Assembly (NCBI GenBank): GCA_030685235.1
Contig: MU839203.1
Location: 62,001 to 126,000, forward strand
Origin: Copromyces sp. CBS 386.78
Taxonomy: Eukaryota > Ascomycota > Sordariomycetes > Sordariales > Sordariaceae
Length of the DNA: 64,000 nt
Direction: 5' to 3'
Position numbers and translations under genes: made by a program. The stretch's first letter is position 1. Every line of letters starts with the position of its first letter. Below, in pieces: positions 46,024 to 60,437 of this stretch. Below the pieces are notes generated by a model. It worked only from the letters and a program-made list of their open reading frames with translations, was not told the DNA's origin and ran no database searches.

Positions 46024-49000
46024 ACGACGCGCAGGCTCCGAACCTGGTGTTGCACATCGCCATGACAGAAAAAGGGTATGTAGAGGGAAGGAGGGAAAGG
46101 GATTAGGGGATGATTGGGTCAAGCGGCCGACTCGGAGCTCATGGTCGTGCAACTTTTTGTTCGCTTGACGCTTGCGTGCTTCGGTAGACGGCGAGGCCGG
46201 AGGGCCAGTGTGACTTGCCAATCCTGTGGCTGCACCAAGGAATGAAAAAAGTACATATGCGGCGCGATCGTCAAGAAAGCAGCAACATGGGCGGCAAGTT
46301 CATGACCATGATTGGCGTCGTGGGGTTGGCAGAAAGGAGGGTAAGATAGAGAAAGAAGCTGAAAGAGGACAGTATGATGTCGTTGCGTGGAGGAAATTGA
46401 AGCTTGTCAAGACGTGGGGGTTTTTTTTTATGAAAAGGTGAAAATTCAGGTGGATGCAAAGGTGGTGAAGAGGGGCACAAGGGCCTGCCGGAGACGACTG
46501 CCGCTAGGCTCAGTTAAGCTTTGGATGCACGCTAGATTTTCATGGTCCAAGCTCGAATCAACCACGACATGAACTCTTCTGGAGTCTAATCTACCACGAT
46601 GATGGATGCCACCACCATCACAGCATCGCATGGTTGCCCAGTAACAAGACAAGGCAAAAGCCATTGAACCAGAGCACTCGCTTCGCGCAAGAGCTTCTGC
46701 CTGAGAGGGGAGCTTCCGTCCTTGTCCACCGCAGCCCGTTCTTAGCGTGCGCGCCATGCTCCGAACAATGAGAATAACGTCATTTTGGGGGCTAACCACC
46801 ATGAAGTGCCGACCACCACCCCTGAAGAACCGCACATGAACTGGTAAGCTGCCGACCGACGGTCGGGGTTTGGGTAACTCGCTGCCTTTTTCGAGTTTCA
46901 GACACGCAAAGCCTGGCTCTGCTTCTGTGACGCGAGGATTCGATATTTGGGGCTGCACCCCCGAGTATCAGAAAAATTCCAGCACACTCAGTCAACATCC
47001 CGTGCATAACTCAACCTTCCAGCCAATTGCTTTCACCTGAGTCGACTGATGAATCAGCCCAGAGGCTTGCTGCACAGAATCCTTTTGGTTTTCCTCCTCT
47101 TACCCTTGTGGTCCATCATCAAGTGATGTCTGAGACGGAGAGGATACAGACGGAAGAGGAGAGGGTGCTTCCCCCGCTCCCTTTTGCCCGGTGAGCCGAG
47201 AAGAACCCTTGGAACTCTGAGCACATCATTGCAGCAACCGAATTATAAAAGACTTCGGGCTTGGCCTCCTGGGCAAACTTCGATGTGTGTGATCCGCCGA
47301 CAAGCGCCAACGAGGGTGAAAACCCGAGGAATCAGAAGCATTCTCTGATCTGTTGCCTGGCTAAATTGAGCGGAAATGGCACATGTGTGTGGAAGCTTGC
47401 CGTCATCCCATCACTTGTCCTTTCCGCATCGCCCCGAACTTCTGAACCCCGAAACGGAAAGCACATGGCTTGGAGAGAGTGCGGAGTATGGGATGGGGTC
47501 CGGTTCTTCTAGAACAATTGCAGAAAACGACAGTGTATCAACCGGTTGGTTGCACAACCCGATTGCCTTGTGATCACCCGTCCAATTTTCGGCATGCTAT
47601 ACAACATTAGTGAGATGGCACTGCTCGGCAATAAGGGGTACACACCTCAGCTGTCTTGTTGAACGGGAAACGAAAACACGTTCAACCTGTGCTTATCCAA
47701 AACAGCACCATGTACAGACACAACATGTCTGCCACCTCCAACAATACGATGCGAAGGAAGCATACATCAAAGTTTCGGCCAAATTTACAACCCCATGTAT
47801 GGCGTATCAAACCTGTATGGGGTTTGCATTTTGTGTAGAGTCAGAAAGTCATCCCCACACAATCAATCCTGTGCTCAGGAAAGTAATATATTATACTAAC
47901 GTATTGCCTCTCGCCGTGGTCTTACCATCGTGCTCGGTCGGGACTAACTCATGCTTTTGTTTGTAGTTGCTGTTTGAGCTTTGCTAGATGTGATGCCCAG
48001 CAAAAGCCAAGCTGTGATATCTGGATTGCCCCCGTGTCAAAACGATGAAAGGAAGAAGCCCGGTTTGGGTCATACACCAATTGTCCAAAACACGCTGTTG
48101 CCGAGCCTACTTTGGACCAGGAGCCTGAAATTCCCGTGAACCGCTATCATTCATGTGTCATGGTGACTTGTAACTCGTTAAACAAATCCTCCATGAGACG
48201 TGATATATCATTTCCGTGCTACCATCAATCTGAGGTCAGGCGGTCGATGAATTCTGACATTTCACATGATGTCTAGTTAATGCTGGCATTTATACCGAGA
48301 AACAAGGTTGAGCCCGGCGAGTACTACTCGACTGCCAGTTACTGACGCGCCGTGTGACTCTCGATCCCTGATGAGTGGCAGTGAACAGTGAGCACCGGCA
48401 GTAGCTCAATGAACCCAACTGGACAGACTCATGATGTAGGAGCTTACTTGAAACGGCAAAATAATACCGTCTTGTTAACGACAAGAACCGATCGACTGGA
48501 TAGGAGGGAGATTCCCACGAATTTGTAGGATCAATTCGCATTCGCCTTGGCCACTTCTTAGGCGAATGTGAGGTGTGAGCCGGTAAAATGCTTCACGGAG
48601 AAGAAGGCGGGCTGACCCGACGAATCATGGATTATATGCATAGGGCTTCGGCACGATCTCTTTCTCAGAGTAGCAACCTCGAGAAACCGGACAGAAGGGA
48701 AGGCGCACTCAAACGAGATTGTGACCATGAGAACGGAGCTGGGCCTCCCCACGTTCGTTGGTCGATATGAATCTCTTCTTTCCATCCGCGGCGTAAAGTC
48801 GGCCATGACACGGCGAATTGCGGTCAGCGAGCTGGTGATGCCCCTGTCGTTACCGATCTGAGGAAACTCTGGAGAAGTCGGCCCCTTTAGATGCGGCTTG
48901 GTGGAGACCCATCTGTTTAGGCACCTCGAGTCTACTTGTTCAGCCTGACATACGTAGCTGTCTCGATGACCCGTCATAGGCGGCACACGAGTTATGAGGC

Positions 49001-52000
49001 TGTATCATGGGCCTGTGTCAGGTCGTATGGAACCTGTCAACCCCTGGATGACCATCAAGAAGCTTGGGATCCGTGAGGCTGTGGTTGTGTTTTATGCTGC
49101 AACGTTTGCAACCGGGCCGAGATATCGGAGATACTTGTTAAAAAATAGAGGAATCCTTGTACGGCTTGTCCATAGGAGGAACCGTTAGGCTCTACCTCAA
49201 GCGGTCCCAAGAGCTCCCGTCCAATATCTGTAGTTGGTTTCGCTTGAAGTCGATATGAGATGGTATAGTTACACGTACACTAGCGACCGCTGCAGCGCGA
49301 TCCGGTTGTTATCATGTATGGAATCTGTATCCGCAAGGTGTATCGAAGTCGGCCCTCGTGTCCTTGAGCTAGACAATTCGTGTGAGAATGTTGAAAGTGC
49401 TGAGAACGTGGGATATGCTTCAGCGCCGCCTGTAGTCATTGTCGAAGGGCCCGGGGTTCCCTTCTTAAAGACAAGATGCTTGATGCATATCGTATAGACA
49501 ATTATCTTTCTGCAAGAGGAACCATTTGGGTCTCAAATTAGCTAAGTCATCCGGTATTCAACCTTGATTTCTCCGTACCAGATACGAGACAGTGAGACAT
49601 TCCGAGGCCAGATGATATCTTGGATCTAGAGAGGTCTTTGAGAGACAAGATTTTACAGGCCGTCAGCCTGTCACTTCAAGTTGTAACTTGTAAGCGGCGG
49701 AGATTCGGTAACGACCCCACCAATGATGGACTTATAGGCTGCAGAGCTGCCCGTCGATGCCGTTAACGGTCGTGGGATATGCGCTGTGGAGGTGTTGGTT
49801 TTTGGTTGCTCTGATCCGATCAGCCAGCATGGGATGTTGTTGGGCCCAAAGGAGATACAGTAGCGACTCTCTAGCGTGGAATCGGGCAAACGAGGAGGAG
49901 CTCCATGGACCATGACAAGGACGGAGGACGAATCTCAGGGTCACCGGCTACATGCCAGTTACCTTTTATAGGGACGGGTTAAGACGGGCCCAATTCGGGG
50001 GTTTCCTCGATGCAGGAGAACCATTCGGTTTCAACCATTCTCGCCAGCCATCTTTGTGCTCTCTCGAACAGGCGACCGAGCGGCAGAGGGAGGTTGCCCT
50101 GTCGCCGTCGTAAGCAGAGGCAGGGTGGCTTTCTCTCGTCGCAAAGACCCGGGGGAGGCCGGGCGTGAGGAGGATGCAATAAGCCCGTAATCGAAAGTGA
50201 CGGTGGACGAGCCCAGATGGGAAGGCTGGGCGCGCGCTTGTCGTGGGAGGTGCGCAACAAAGTGAGATTGAAGCGAGCTGAGTGCTGGGCATCTATTGAT
50301 GGAAAACCGTTCCATTTTGTGATGAGAGGTTGCTCCCATCGATGCGAATCGATGGCTTGCAGTGCAAAATGGAGTAATGGAACGACTCGACCCCCTCGAA
50401 CCTGGAAGCCAAGAAAATGTCCCCATAATTTCCACTGTAGTGCCTTCCCAGGCACGCGGCAACGGAGATAAAAGTAGGTATCAACCACTACCGCTCACTA
50501 TGCTGCAGTACATCCAGGTGTCCTTTCCTCCACCATGGGCTTGTTCCTGTAATCATTACACATGCATTTGCAACTCGGAGGTCGATCACGACCATCCTTC
50601 CATTTCCTCACAAAAGAGACTGTCCCGAACCAGGAAGGAGCCGAGTTGGGATTCATTTTACCTACCAAGGCTATCCTACCCACTTTCGAACCATCTCATC
50701 GCACTTCAGAAAGAACGAATAACCAGCAAGGGCCGACAAGCATGATAGGAAGCGACGTTTCGACTTGTGAGGTCGGTTGTGCAAGCAAGCCAAACAGTTT
50801 CCCCACGCTCATCTCATCACCGATCTGTGGGAACAGGACTGGATCCGGGGGCAAGCTGCGTAAAATACGACTGACATCAAGACATGAATTTGGGGGGTTC
50901 AATGAACACATCTCGCATGAGTTTTATGGTGCGGAATGTGGGATGAAGGCGGCATCAATGATGATGGCTTGCCAGGCTTGCGATTTCCATCCCGCTCTGT
51001 TCCGAACCTGCCACATGCGCCTGCCAACAGCTTTCAGAGGGGGGAATGCCCGACTCTTCCATGGCACCGGTACCGGCACTGGGCCCGCCGCGCCGCGCCT
51101 GCCCATGCTTTCATCATCTTCATGATACAACAGAGCTCCCGTCGAGTTGTGATTGCTAGTCCCCGCCCAATGGCCACTGCACCCCAAAGGCAGGTACGCT
51201 TTAGGAGGCTACCCGTCTGCTCGTCTCGGTCCTTTCAGGTTCTTCCCTATGCGCCGCTCATATTGCCTTCAGGTCATGTTGGAATTGTGTGTCTCCCATC
51301 AAGACAAGTTGTCTTGTAACAGACAACTTGAACCTACGTACGGGTGAGATCTGACTGTGACAGAACTCGTGCCTGAGTAAAGGGTGCAGTGTAACTTTCA
51401 ACGGCGCAACCTCCCATGCCCACCGTAGGGTTTGGGGCTCTAGGTACCTACCTACCTATGTAGGGACCAGGATTGCGAGGACTTCGTCTAGGTCATCAAA
51501 GGCAAGGATGAAGTTGAAGCTTACCTCTACAGCTTACATTATTTATATAGGCTGGTAAATACCTACCACCTTCTTGCCCTGCGACCGGGAACCTTGTACC
51601 TCATGCGACCATCAGAGTCACTAGAGGTACGACTTCCTCTACAACTTGTGCAAGAAATCAAGCCCACCACACGCGGACTGCAGCTCTCCACACTTCTAGC
51701 ATCCCGATCTGGCAGCTCCCGTTTCGTCACTTCACCCCAGGCTCGCCTGGTGTTCCCGGCTTGGGGTCTTGCTTCCTTCCTTCCAATTGATGTGGATGAG
51801 CATGCCGGCTCTGATCTGTTCCATCATATCTCCATGTTCTGCAACATTTGCTAGCTTTATTTCGACCATAGCCCACCCCAGACGGCAGCCCAACCCACCA
51901 TTCCCATGAATGGACAACGGGATGCAGTGCCAGTCTGCGAGTAAACTGCACGCAGAGAGTGGTGGTTCATCAGCAGCAATTCATCATGATCTCTCTCCTC

Positions 52001-53566
52001 GGCCGCTCCTATCCCGCCGTGGCCCATGCCTCCTTCCCAGGCCAGTGAAGGTAAAAGTGGCATTCCCCGAGCGAAGGGCCTTAAAAAGACCGGACCACCC
52101 TCTGCCCGTCGCCTGCCGACCTTGGGATACCTTACTCTGCTTTGTTCTGCTCTCTTGTTCTTCTCTTTGCCCCCTCAAGTTGCGTTTCCCAATGAGAGCG
52201 GCGTCTCACCTCACCTCACCTCACCTTGGCGGTTAAGACACCTGTCCGACGTACTGACCTCCTGCATACCTTGATCTGTATGGATAAGGTATGTGCTTGA
52301 CCTGTCGCCCGGCTGTCGCAACATCTCAATTGACTTGAACGCCCACTCTTCAGCCAGACAAGCTGTGCTGTTGAGTTGCCGACCCGGATTATCTTGACCT
52401 GGAAAATTACATCAATACAACATACCGTACATCTTACCACGCGAATACAGTCAGCAATCTTCACCCCACCCCGACTCCAGTCTCCGGGTTGGTCTCTAGG
52501 TTGGTCCCCCAGCCGCCCAACAGTGCAGTTCAGCCGAGATTCCCCCCAGGCCCGGAGTACAAGGCGAACCCTCCCGACATCATCCCGTGAGGTTGCAGCA
52601 GGGTTGCAGGAGAACAGTGGTGTCCCATGTACTAGGAGCCCCACTTACGCCCGCCAATTTCCAGTCGGTCCTCGTTGGAGTCCCCGGTCGGGCAACCCCC
52701 TCAGGCCCCGTACCAAGAGCCAGCGCAGCCAGGGCCCCGTCACCTTTCCGCCCACTGTACTAGCTACCTAGCCCACCGTCGCCCACCGTCGCTCTCGCGC
52801 CCGCGACTTACACACGACGGGAACTTTGGTCAAAGGAATCTCCACTCCAAGCCCACCTTGCCTGGTCCTATCTGCCATCTCTATATGCGTGCTGCTAGGG
52901 CGGCATTGTTCTTAACCGGAGTCATCGGCATCTTTTGCTTTCCCAACTTCTTTTGGTCGTATTTCCACTCCATTTCCCGTCGACCTATACCCAAGCGCAT
53001 TGGCAATGAGCATTTGAGAGTTTGCGTGTTTCCATATCTTTTTTCAACTTTAAACATTTTGTCCAGGTGCTCATCCCCCAAAGCGAGAGCTTACATCACT
53101 GCACTGGACCACCCCCAATTATAGAGGGCACACTACCCGGGAGTCTCACCTACATCAATCGCCTGCAACCGTACCATCGATAGCTCCCCGTTCGAGTCTG
53201 CATCTTGTTGCCCCTGAGCAGCAAACCACCGACGCACACATAGCTCCGAGTACCAACTCCGGCGCAACAACTTCAGGGAACCGAGTCAGAGATACAGGAA
53301 GCGAACGCACTGGCCCGTGATCCTGCCACCAGTCACACCCATAACCAGTTTTTGGGAAGGAGAAAAAAAAAAAGTTTGGCAATCGAGCTCTTGTGCTAGG
53401 AACCAAACTCCGATTCCGCAGCAGCGTCACCGCACCACGTCAGCGATTTCTAGATATCTCAACCCAACCAATTTTCCGTTGCTAGCTCCAGCATTCTCGA
53501 GGCCTGAAGTCTGAGGTCCGATCGCCAGCATAACCTTCAACACCAACCCCGAAATCTTCAACAACC
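46024..53566. other. 7.5-kb gene desert upstream of the copper-fist gene
   Basis: Many short overlapping frames on both strands with no coding character. Small ACCTACCT-type tracts occur near 51440-51465 and a CCTCA repeat near 52206-52225. The last kilobase probably holds the leader and promoter of the downstream regulator. No tRNA, 5S or transposon was recognised. Confidence 0.4.
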
Positions 53567-55328
53567 ATGCTTATCAACGGTGAAAAGTGGGCTTGCGAGG
53601 CCTGTGTGAGGGGGCATCGTGTGAGCAACTGCCAACATCACGGTGAGTAACTCCATATTGCCGAGTTCGCATTCTATCCCGTTAGCCCTACCACTTGATC
53701 CGTACTGCACTGCACTGGAAGGGTCGGCTTGAAAGGCAAGGATGAGAGAGGGGGTCTTGGGCGGTGCTGGAACCTGGTTCCAAGGCGAGGCAACTGGCCT
53801 TGTTTGAGACCCCCAGATCGCAGAATCGTGGGCAAGCATGGACAACCGTGGGCACTCGGATCAGCACATCGTGAGATGGGGCCGGGCAGCATTGAGGAGG
53901 GAGAGGGCCATTTTTGGTCACCGAAGGCGCAGCTCATGCAATTGGCAGCGTCTAGGTATCCAATCGTCTTGATACCGGTTTTTTGCGTTGGGAATTTCGC
54001 TAATTTTGCGCGGTGCGACTGTCAGATCGTCCACTCCAGCACATCAACAAAAAGGGGCGGCCGGTTTCGCAATGTCAGCACTGTCGGTCCATGCGCAAGT
54101 ATCGCGCCTCGCATGTCAAGTGCGACTGCGGTGAAAAGACGAGCAAGTGTATTCACTTGCAAGTAACGGTCGAGGGTCACAAGGGTGAGCATCCAGTCTT
54201 CGCTGTGCCGGGTTGATGAGGCTGTGCTTTGTCTGACTCTCATATCGTCTACTTGCAGAAAGCTGCTGTTGCAACCATGGCGGTCGTTGCACCTGCTGCC
54301 ACAAGAAGGAGCATCCTCAGCTCGAGACCGTCCCCGAATCCGACTCGGACAAGAGCTGCTCTTCTGTGTCGCGGAGCTCCTCAAAGTCCGCTTCCCGTAG
54401 CAGACGCAGGGCCAACACAACCAACTCGGATGCCATGCTGTCTTTCGACGCCAACGGCCACCACAAGCCCACGTACAAGCATACCAGGCCCTCGCAAAAG
54501 TGCGGTCCTTACACGCTCAGCAGGGGAAACTCAATGCATAGCACCACCTCAAGCTTGGGAGCTAGCTCCGTCGATAGCTTGGACGTCAGCGGCAGTGGCA
54601 TTGCCATGCAGCGTGGAGCCCAGTCCGAGTCCGCCTCGCCACTTATGACGGGCTCTTCGACGTTTGCCCAGCTCAACGGACAGCTGCCTCCTCTGGATCT
54701 TTCCGGTATCAAGTACACCCCGTACGTCCCCAACAGCGCAGAGTTCTTTGGCAGTCTCTCCGACAATGACCAGCCCCTGTTCAGCGCCGGTTTGAGCGCT
54801 ACCTCCGTTGACTGGAGCCACTACGAGGGGCTCGACTTGGGCAACAAGTCGGCGGATTTTGCTCCGTCCAGCTATGGCCAGGCGCAAAGCTACGCCTCCT
54901 TCGATTATTACGGATCCGAGTCTCTTTCCACCTTGACCACCAACACATCTACCTCTGGCGATATCTCTGAAGTCGAGGACTTCTTGCCAGCTCTTGATGA
55001 CTGGGAGACCACATCTGGTTTCTGTGCCACTACGCCCGGTAACGGCTTTGGGTTTGGCCAGCCCCAGCCTAACCTCTACGGTGCCGCTGACCCTTTTCTT
55101 GACTTTGAGGAGTTCAAGATGATGAAGGCCGGTGCCAAGTTCCTGGCAAACAACTCGCCACTCACCAGTGACGATTCCAGCCTCTTGACGAGCAGCTTGC
55201 CCGATTTCACCAACTTCCCCCTCGAGGATGATCCAGCTTTCTGGATCACTCATTACGGCGGTTTGGCCCTCCAAGATCCCGCCCCGGCCGACGGCACTGT
55301 CCACCCGCTTTGGGATGGCTCATCATGA
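53567..55328 (+). CDS. copper-fist DNA-binding transcription factor (434 aa)
   Basis: Exons are 53567-53642, 54026-54184 and 54259-55328. Donors GTGAGT/GTGAGC and acceptors GTCAG/TGCAG keep frame. The N-terminal copper fist is complete: Cys10-x2-Cys13-x8-Cys22-x-His24 forms the zinc site, and KKGRP (34-38) is the minor-groove AT hook. The Cys-rich copper-binding part follows (CQHCRSMRK, HVKCDCGEK, then ESCCCNHGGRCTCC). The remainder is Ser/Asp/Gly-rich and acidic with aromatic residues (DWSHYEGLDLG, LPDFTNFPLEDDPAFW), suiting an activation domain. Family members (Ace1, Mac1, Cuf1, Haa1) sense copper or weak-acid stress. The fist is nearest in style to Cuf1/Haa1 types, but the exact orthologue is not decidable here. 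Intron 1 is long (383 nt). Confidence 0.93.
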
Positions 55329-58300
55329 CGAGATTTGAATTCAAGTTACACCAACGAAGCAATGTTTCTTGCCTTTTCTCGGATACCCATGCCCCGTTCT
55401 TAGTCCGAAATAACAATCCTTCCACATATACCGCTGGTCCGATACGATAACATGGCCCATTGCGCCTGTTCGAAATCAAAAGGACCCAAGTATGCTCCAA
55501 ATACGGAGGTGGCCATGATAGTTTTTTTTACATCGGCGCAGCAGGGAGTTGTTCTTCTGTCGTTTTCTTTTCCTTTCTTGTTCTTTTGGGTATTGAAGTG
55601 GCACGAACGAGACGAATCATTTGACTATTTTTGTCTTTACCAGTTGCATCAAGGCTCGCTTTTGTCTTGTTTGGGTATGAAGGCATCGCATATATGGCAC
55701 TGGAGTTGGCGGCATTATAAAATAAGAGAGCGAAAACAAAAAGTTGGACGGCCTTTTGCCATATCACCTGTTTTACATATACCATTTCCTATTTCATGAG
55801 CATTCACGATCAGCCATCCTCATTTTCGCAGCACCATCTAGCGAAATGCGATGTTTGTCTTGTTCTATACCGCTTTCACTAGATTTGGGGGCTTCTTTTT
55901 CGTTTCACGGCAATACATCGCTTCGGCCATAGAAGCAGGTCAACGTCGCCAGCATCATCATCCGTCAGCGTCGTTGGAACGTGCTACAACATTACCTTAC
56001 TCACCGAGGGGAGGCCAACACACAAACGGGACGACTGGCTTTTACTGACTCGGCGTCCTCATGTTTCTGCCCATGAAAAGAAGTGGATGGGCTGTAGTCA
56101 ACAAAACTGCAGTGATAGCTTCGTGTTTCGTCCGATACGGTCCATCCGAGCTACCGAGCAAGACCGAGTTTGGTCCTAACGTCCCCCACTTTATCCACGA
56201 TCAACCTTTTGTTGGCGGCTTCCAAGAGATCGACAGCTAAATTGCACCAAACAGCGTAGGGGTAACGGTGAAAGTGGGAATCGGGCACCTAGCCCTAACT
56301 TTCGGCTTGGCACGCTCATCTTCGGTGAAGACAGTGGAGTTCCAGGTCAGCGAGCCCGGTCAAGCACTGTTGAACACAGTCAGCAGCGCTGTTCGTTGTT
56401 GCTACAGCGCTCTGGTGAAGTTCTTCTGAGAGGAGTGTGGGTAACGGCGTAGCGCTCATGTGGGGCCGTGAAGAAAGAATGCCTTGATGACGTTGAATGG
56501 TGGACTTGAGCAGATGTCCTAACAATGAAGCCAGGGCTCGGAGCTTGCGAAGCTAGGGGCTTTGGCTCATTCGGCAGCCTTCACTACCTCCACCACAAAC
56601 CACAACCTCATTTCTGATATCGCTGACTACCTAGTTGGTTGTCACATCTCGACTGCGTATCTGCCCTTCCTATGATCTTACATAATAATGGCAGCGCACA
56701 ACCGTCACTTTCACATTCCGAACGCCGTTGACGTAAAACGAGGGTATCGGCGGCGGCAGGGCTCACGATACTGTAAGGCTTCCTTACGTACGACGAATTA
56801 CACATGCTCGAGACATGCAGCATTTTTATATGACCAACAAGCCTATCGTGCTAGGGCTCGCAAGCGGCAAGGGCGGCCAAGCTAGGGCTCAGGACCGTGA
56901 GAACCTCTTTGTCTCCTAGGTTACCATCTGGCATCTGGCGCCAAGCTAGGCAAGCTTGGGTTCCAGCAGGCTGGATCTGGTTTGGCTCAATGGCTCGGCG
57001 GTGGGTAGGATGCCGATCCACAACCTGTGAAATCGAAGGCGAAAATCCATTTCACAGGCGCACTTGACGCGCGCTGCGCAAATCTCAACTTTTCTGTGCG
57101 AGTGCGGATGTCGGTTGTCAATTGGGCATCGGACACCTCCACGAACGGAAGGGAATCGTCGACAAGCCATCATCTGTGTTATCACACGTGCGCCATGCCA
57201 CCGACAATGCGCCGGAGTGACGACAGGTGGGGAGAGACTCGGAGATTGGAGTCGCTGACTACGATGCCATGACACGCATGCGACGTCGATGTTTACATTT
57301 CACACGAAAACATGGTGTCTCAGGGGTAATTAGGGAGTAAATAAAAGGCCATCATCCAATTGCATGTGAGCATGGGGACAGGAAGTCCGGCACTGCCGGG
57401 TGCGTATGGTTTGGGCAATCCGGAGACGACTCCGATTTCAACGTCCAACCTCCACAAATTGGTGTTATTTCCGCTCCTCTGCCCCGTGGGCGCTTTCCGA
57501 AATCTCCGGGTTTTCTGATCTTTCCTGGAGTAAAAGCTGGAGCACGGGGTTGTCGAGGAGGCGGTGCTTGACGGATCTGCAAACGACCAGTAGTGTAAAC
57601 GAGCCCATCATGAGCTGGTTGACCGGCGAAGTCGGATTTCAAACAGCAGCTTGATGAAGTAGCGGTGATTCATGCCAGCCGCAGTTCGAGGAGGGACCGA
57701 GGACGGAGCAATTCTTCATTCAACATTTCTGTGTGCGACAACTGGCTGTGGCCACGCAACGTAAGACAAAACGAGACGAAAAGTGAAGCTATCCCCACTC
57801 TACCCCGACACTTGTCACTGGATCGCCGATGTTGAAACCGCACACGCGTGTGCGGATAATGCCGAAAATAATTGGTCCATCGCCTTGGATCCCTTGGCTT
57901 GTCGATCTGCAGTGACCAGGCATCACTAGGTTCTGATAGCGGAGCGGGTGGTGTCGTGCTTTCGACGACAACGACAGGCTGTGACTCTCGAGGCTGTAAA
58001 ACTTTGCTAGGCTCGGTCAACAGCGTTTTAGCATGGCTATCAAATCCGAAGGAGATTCGGTAGGTCCTTCGGAGATAGAAGACCCTCCATTTCGGTTTGT
58101 CGAAGCGGGATTGTGGGTCAGGCCACCCGAGTGGAGGACCATCCTAGCCCGGGCACGGAGGTGAGGACGGTTCGGCAGGGACAGTACCGGGACACGGAAA
58201 CTGTTGTTGCCGGCTATCCATATCGATATGCCACACCACGGCCGCTTCACACACGCACAGCTACACATCTCGTCAACCTCAATATCGATGAAACGAGATC

Positions 58301-59977
58301 TCCAAGATCATCCAATGAGGATGCAGTCTAGATTACCAACCCAGTACATTTTAGCTCTTCGCATGATTTTGAATTGGTGGCAACACCATTATAGCATTCC
58401 GAGCCATCTTCATGACGAACCACTGCCTCGATATTATTTTACATAGGTATCACGAACAAAGCCGTCGCCAAGCTACCATGTCTCCAGGCCTCTCGTCTTT
58501 TGATGAGTTGAAGGTATCACGTACATATCGGCCCGTTGCCGACCCCCTTACGTGGTAATCCCGGAGGCGAGGTGGAAACATTTGTGTGCACCCTAATCCC
58601 CATCCTCCGGGCCACGTACAGTATCGTCGCCCACACCGGGCCCGATCTCGATACTAGGGACCCGCTCGGAGCTGGTTGTAGGCTGTAACCGTCGCCAACC
58701 CAACCACGGAACGGACCGGGGGGATTACACGGCGCATAAAAATTCGAAGGCAGAAGCAGGGATGTTGCCAGATTCATGGGTCAAAGGTACCTTGGAGGGT
58801 CCCCGCCATCCGCCCGCCCGCGACCCGTCGCGCGTCGTCCGTCCGTCAACTGTACATGTGTCCGGTTGTATTGTACCTACCTCCGTGTAGCTCAGCACCT
58901 CCAGAGGCATCCCAAGCGGTGGACGTCGGTATGGCTCTCGTGGCCTCCGTTCTCGGTCGAATTTCATGATCAGCCACAAGCCGCCGGACGGCGCGCCAAT
59001 GACTGTTCTCACCAACAAAAACCCACTCCGAGCAACAATTGTTTTTGGGTAGACCACCGGCAACAATCTTGCACATCACGGTACCTGGATGTCAAGGAGT
59101 CGGATAGCAAACTCCGCGCCTTCATGTGAACAGCATCGTTTCCAGAGCCAGATCTAGACTCAACCCCAGAAAGGCGAAAAGCCAAAGAGATGAACGGAAT
59201 GCAATGAGACGAAACGAAACCGAGACGAGCTATTGACGATCTATCGCATTGCAATCCCAGAACCGATCCTTCTCCAACCATGGGGAGCACGGACTCCGGT
59301 TGAGTGTCTGCACTTATATTTAATAGTTCGATAAGCTGCGACCTATGAGGCTCAGAATGGCCGGGACTACGACGCCCGGTTACGGTAACCAGGACCGGGG
59401 CGTCATGCATATGATTGACTGGATTGCACTGGACTGCACTGGACTTCAACTTCTCGCCACCCCCTTCATTTCATTCCCGCTAGAAAGAGAAGCCAAGCGA
59501 TGGAAGACGAAGATGTTCTTACTGGACTTCATTTCTGGAAAACGATTGGATATTTGAGCTGAAAGGGAGGCAACGGCAGTTGACATGATAGACAAACGCA
59601 GCTGGATTGGTTCGGCAGTTGCACAAGGTGCTTGTCTTCTAGGTATTCTACACTACAACACCACTTACACCACGACAAAGGGTGTAGAAGGTTATGTTAT
59701 TCATGCTTTAACAGTGCCGATACGTACACCTCACATTGAGTAAGCGGAACAGGTTATCCAAAGGAAGAGGGCAGTAACACCGAGCATCTCATTCCACCAT
59801 GCTTCACCGGAGAAAAGCATTCAAGCAATGAAGCACTCCCCCCTTTTTTTGCGGTCAACCAGCCAAACAAGCCACTCCTTGTCGGACTCACCTCAATTCA
59901 AGTCACATCTCGATGTGATGGATTCCTGCTACCGGGATCCCAATCTGATAAGATGCCGGCGAAAGGGGTTAAGCCTG

Positions 59978-60050
59978 CCCTACCCTAAACCCACCCTACC
60001 CTACCCTTTCTGTCGACCTGTCGTTGCCCTGCCCTGCCCTGCCCTGCCCT
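59978..60050. repeat. degenerate telomere-like CCCTA then CCCTG tract
   Basis: 59978-60007 has repeated CCCTA(A) units and 60027-60050 has four to five CCCTG units. Too short and irregular for a functional telomere. Confidence 0.5.
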
Positions 60051-60380
60051 AGCCACACCCTCCGTAGCTACACCTATCTGATGGGACCACGTGAACAGAT
60101 ACGTACTAGGACTACCGCCGAACCTCCGGACCTCCGGGCCCCCGGACGCCCGGGCTTCCCGGGGTTGATAAATCGTTCGTTTACTGTACCCCAAGCATAA
60201 AAGTTATGGGATAATGGCGTGATGCGTACATATCATTACTATAAATATGGCACAACTCCCCTTCTATCGGCTCCGTGGAAGGAGGCCATTTTTCTACTCT
60301 GCAGTATCTATCCTGTCACCGGTCATAACTCCGGACGCCAGGGCACGGGAACAAAGCGAAGAGGGAAAAGGGGCGGGGAA

Positions 60381-60437
60381 AACACGGAGGTGCGGGAACA
60401 CGGAGGTGCGGGAACACGGAGGTGCGGGAACACGGAG
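60381..60437. repeat. 16-bp minisatellite, 3.6 copies
   Basis: AACACGGAGGTGCGGG repeats perfectly at 60381, 60397 and 60413, with nine bases of a fourth unit. The period is not a multiple of three. Confidence 0.85.

Noticed and set aside
46446..46958. 170-codon minus-strand frame
   Set aside because: Mixed composition without recognisable motif, start context or splice signals; chance frame in GC-balanced DNA is more likely.
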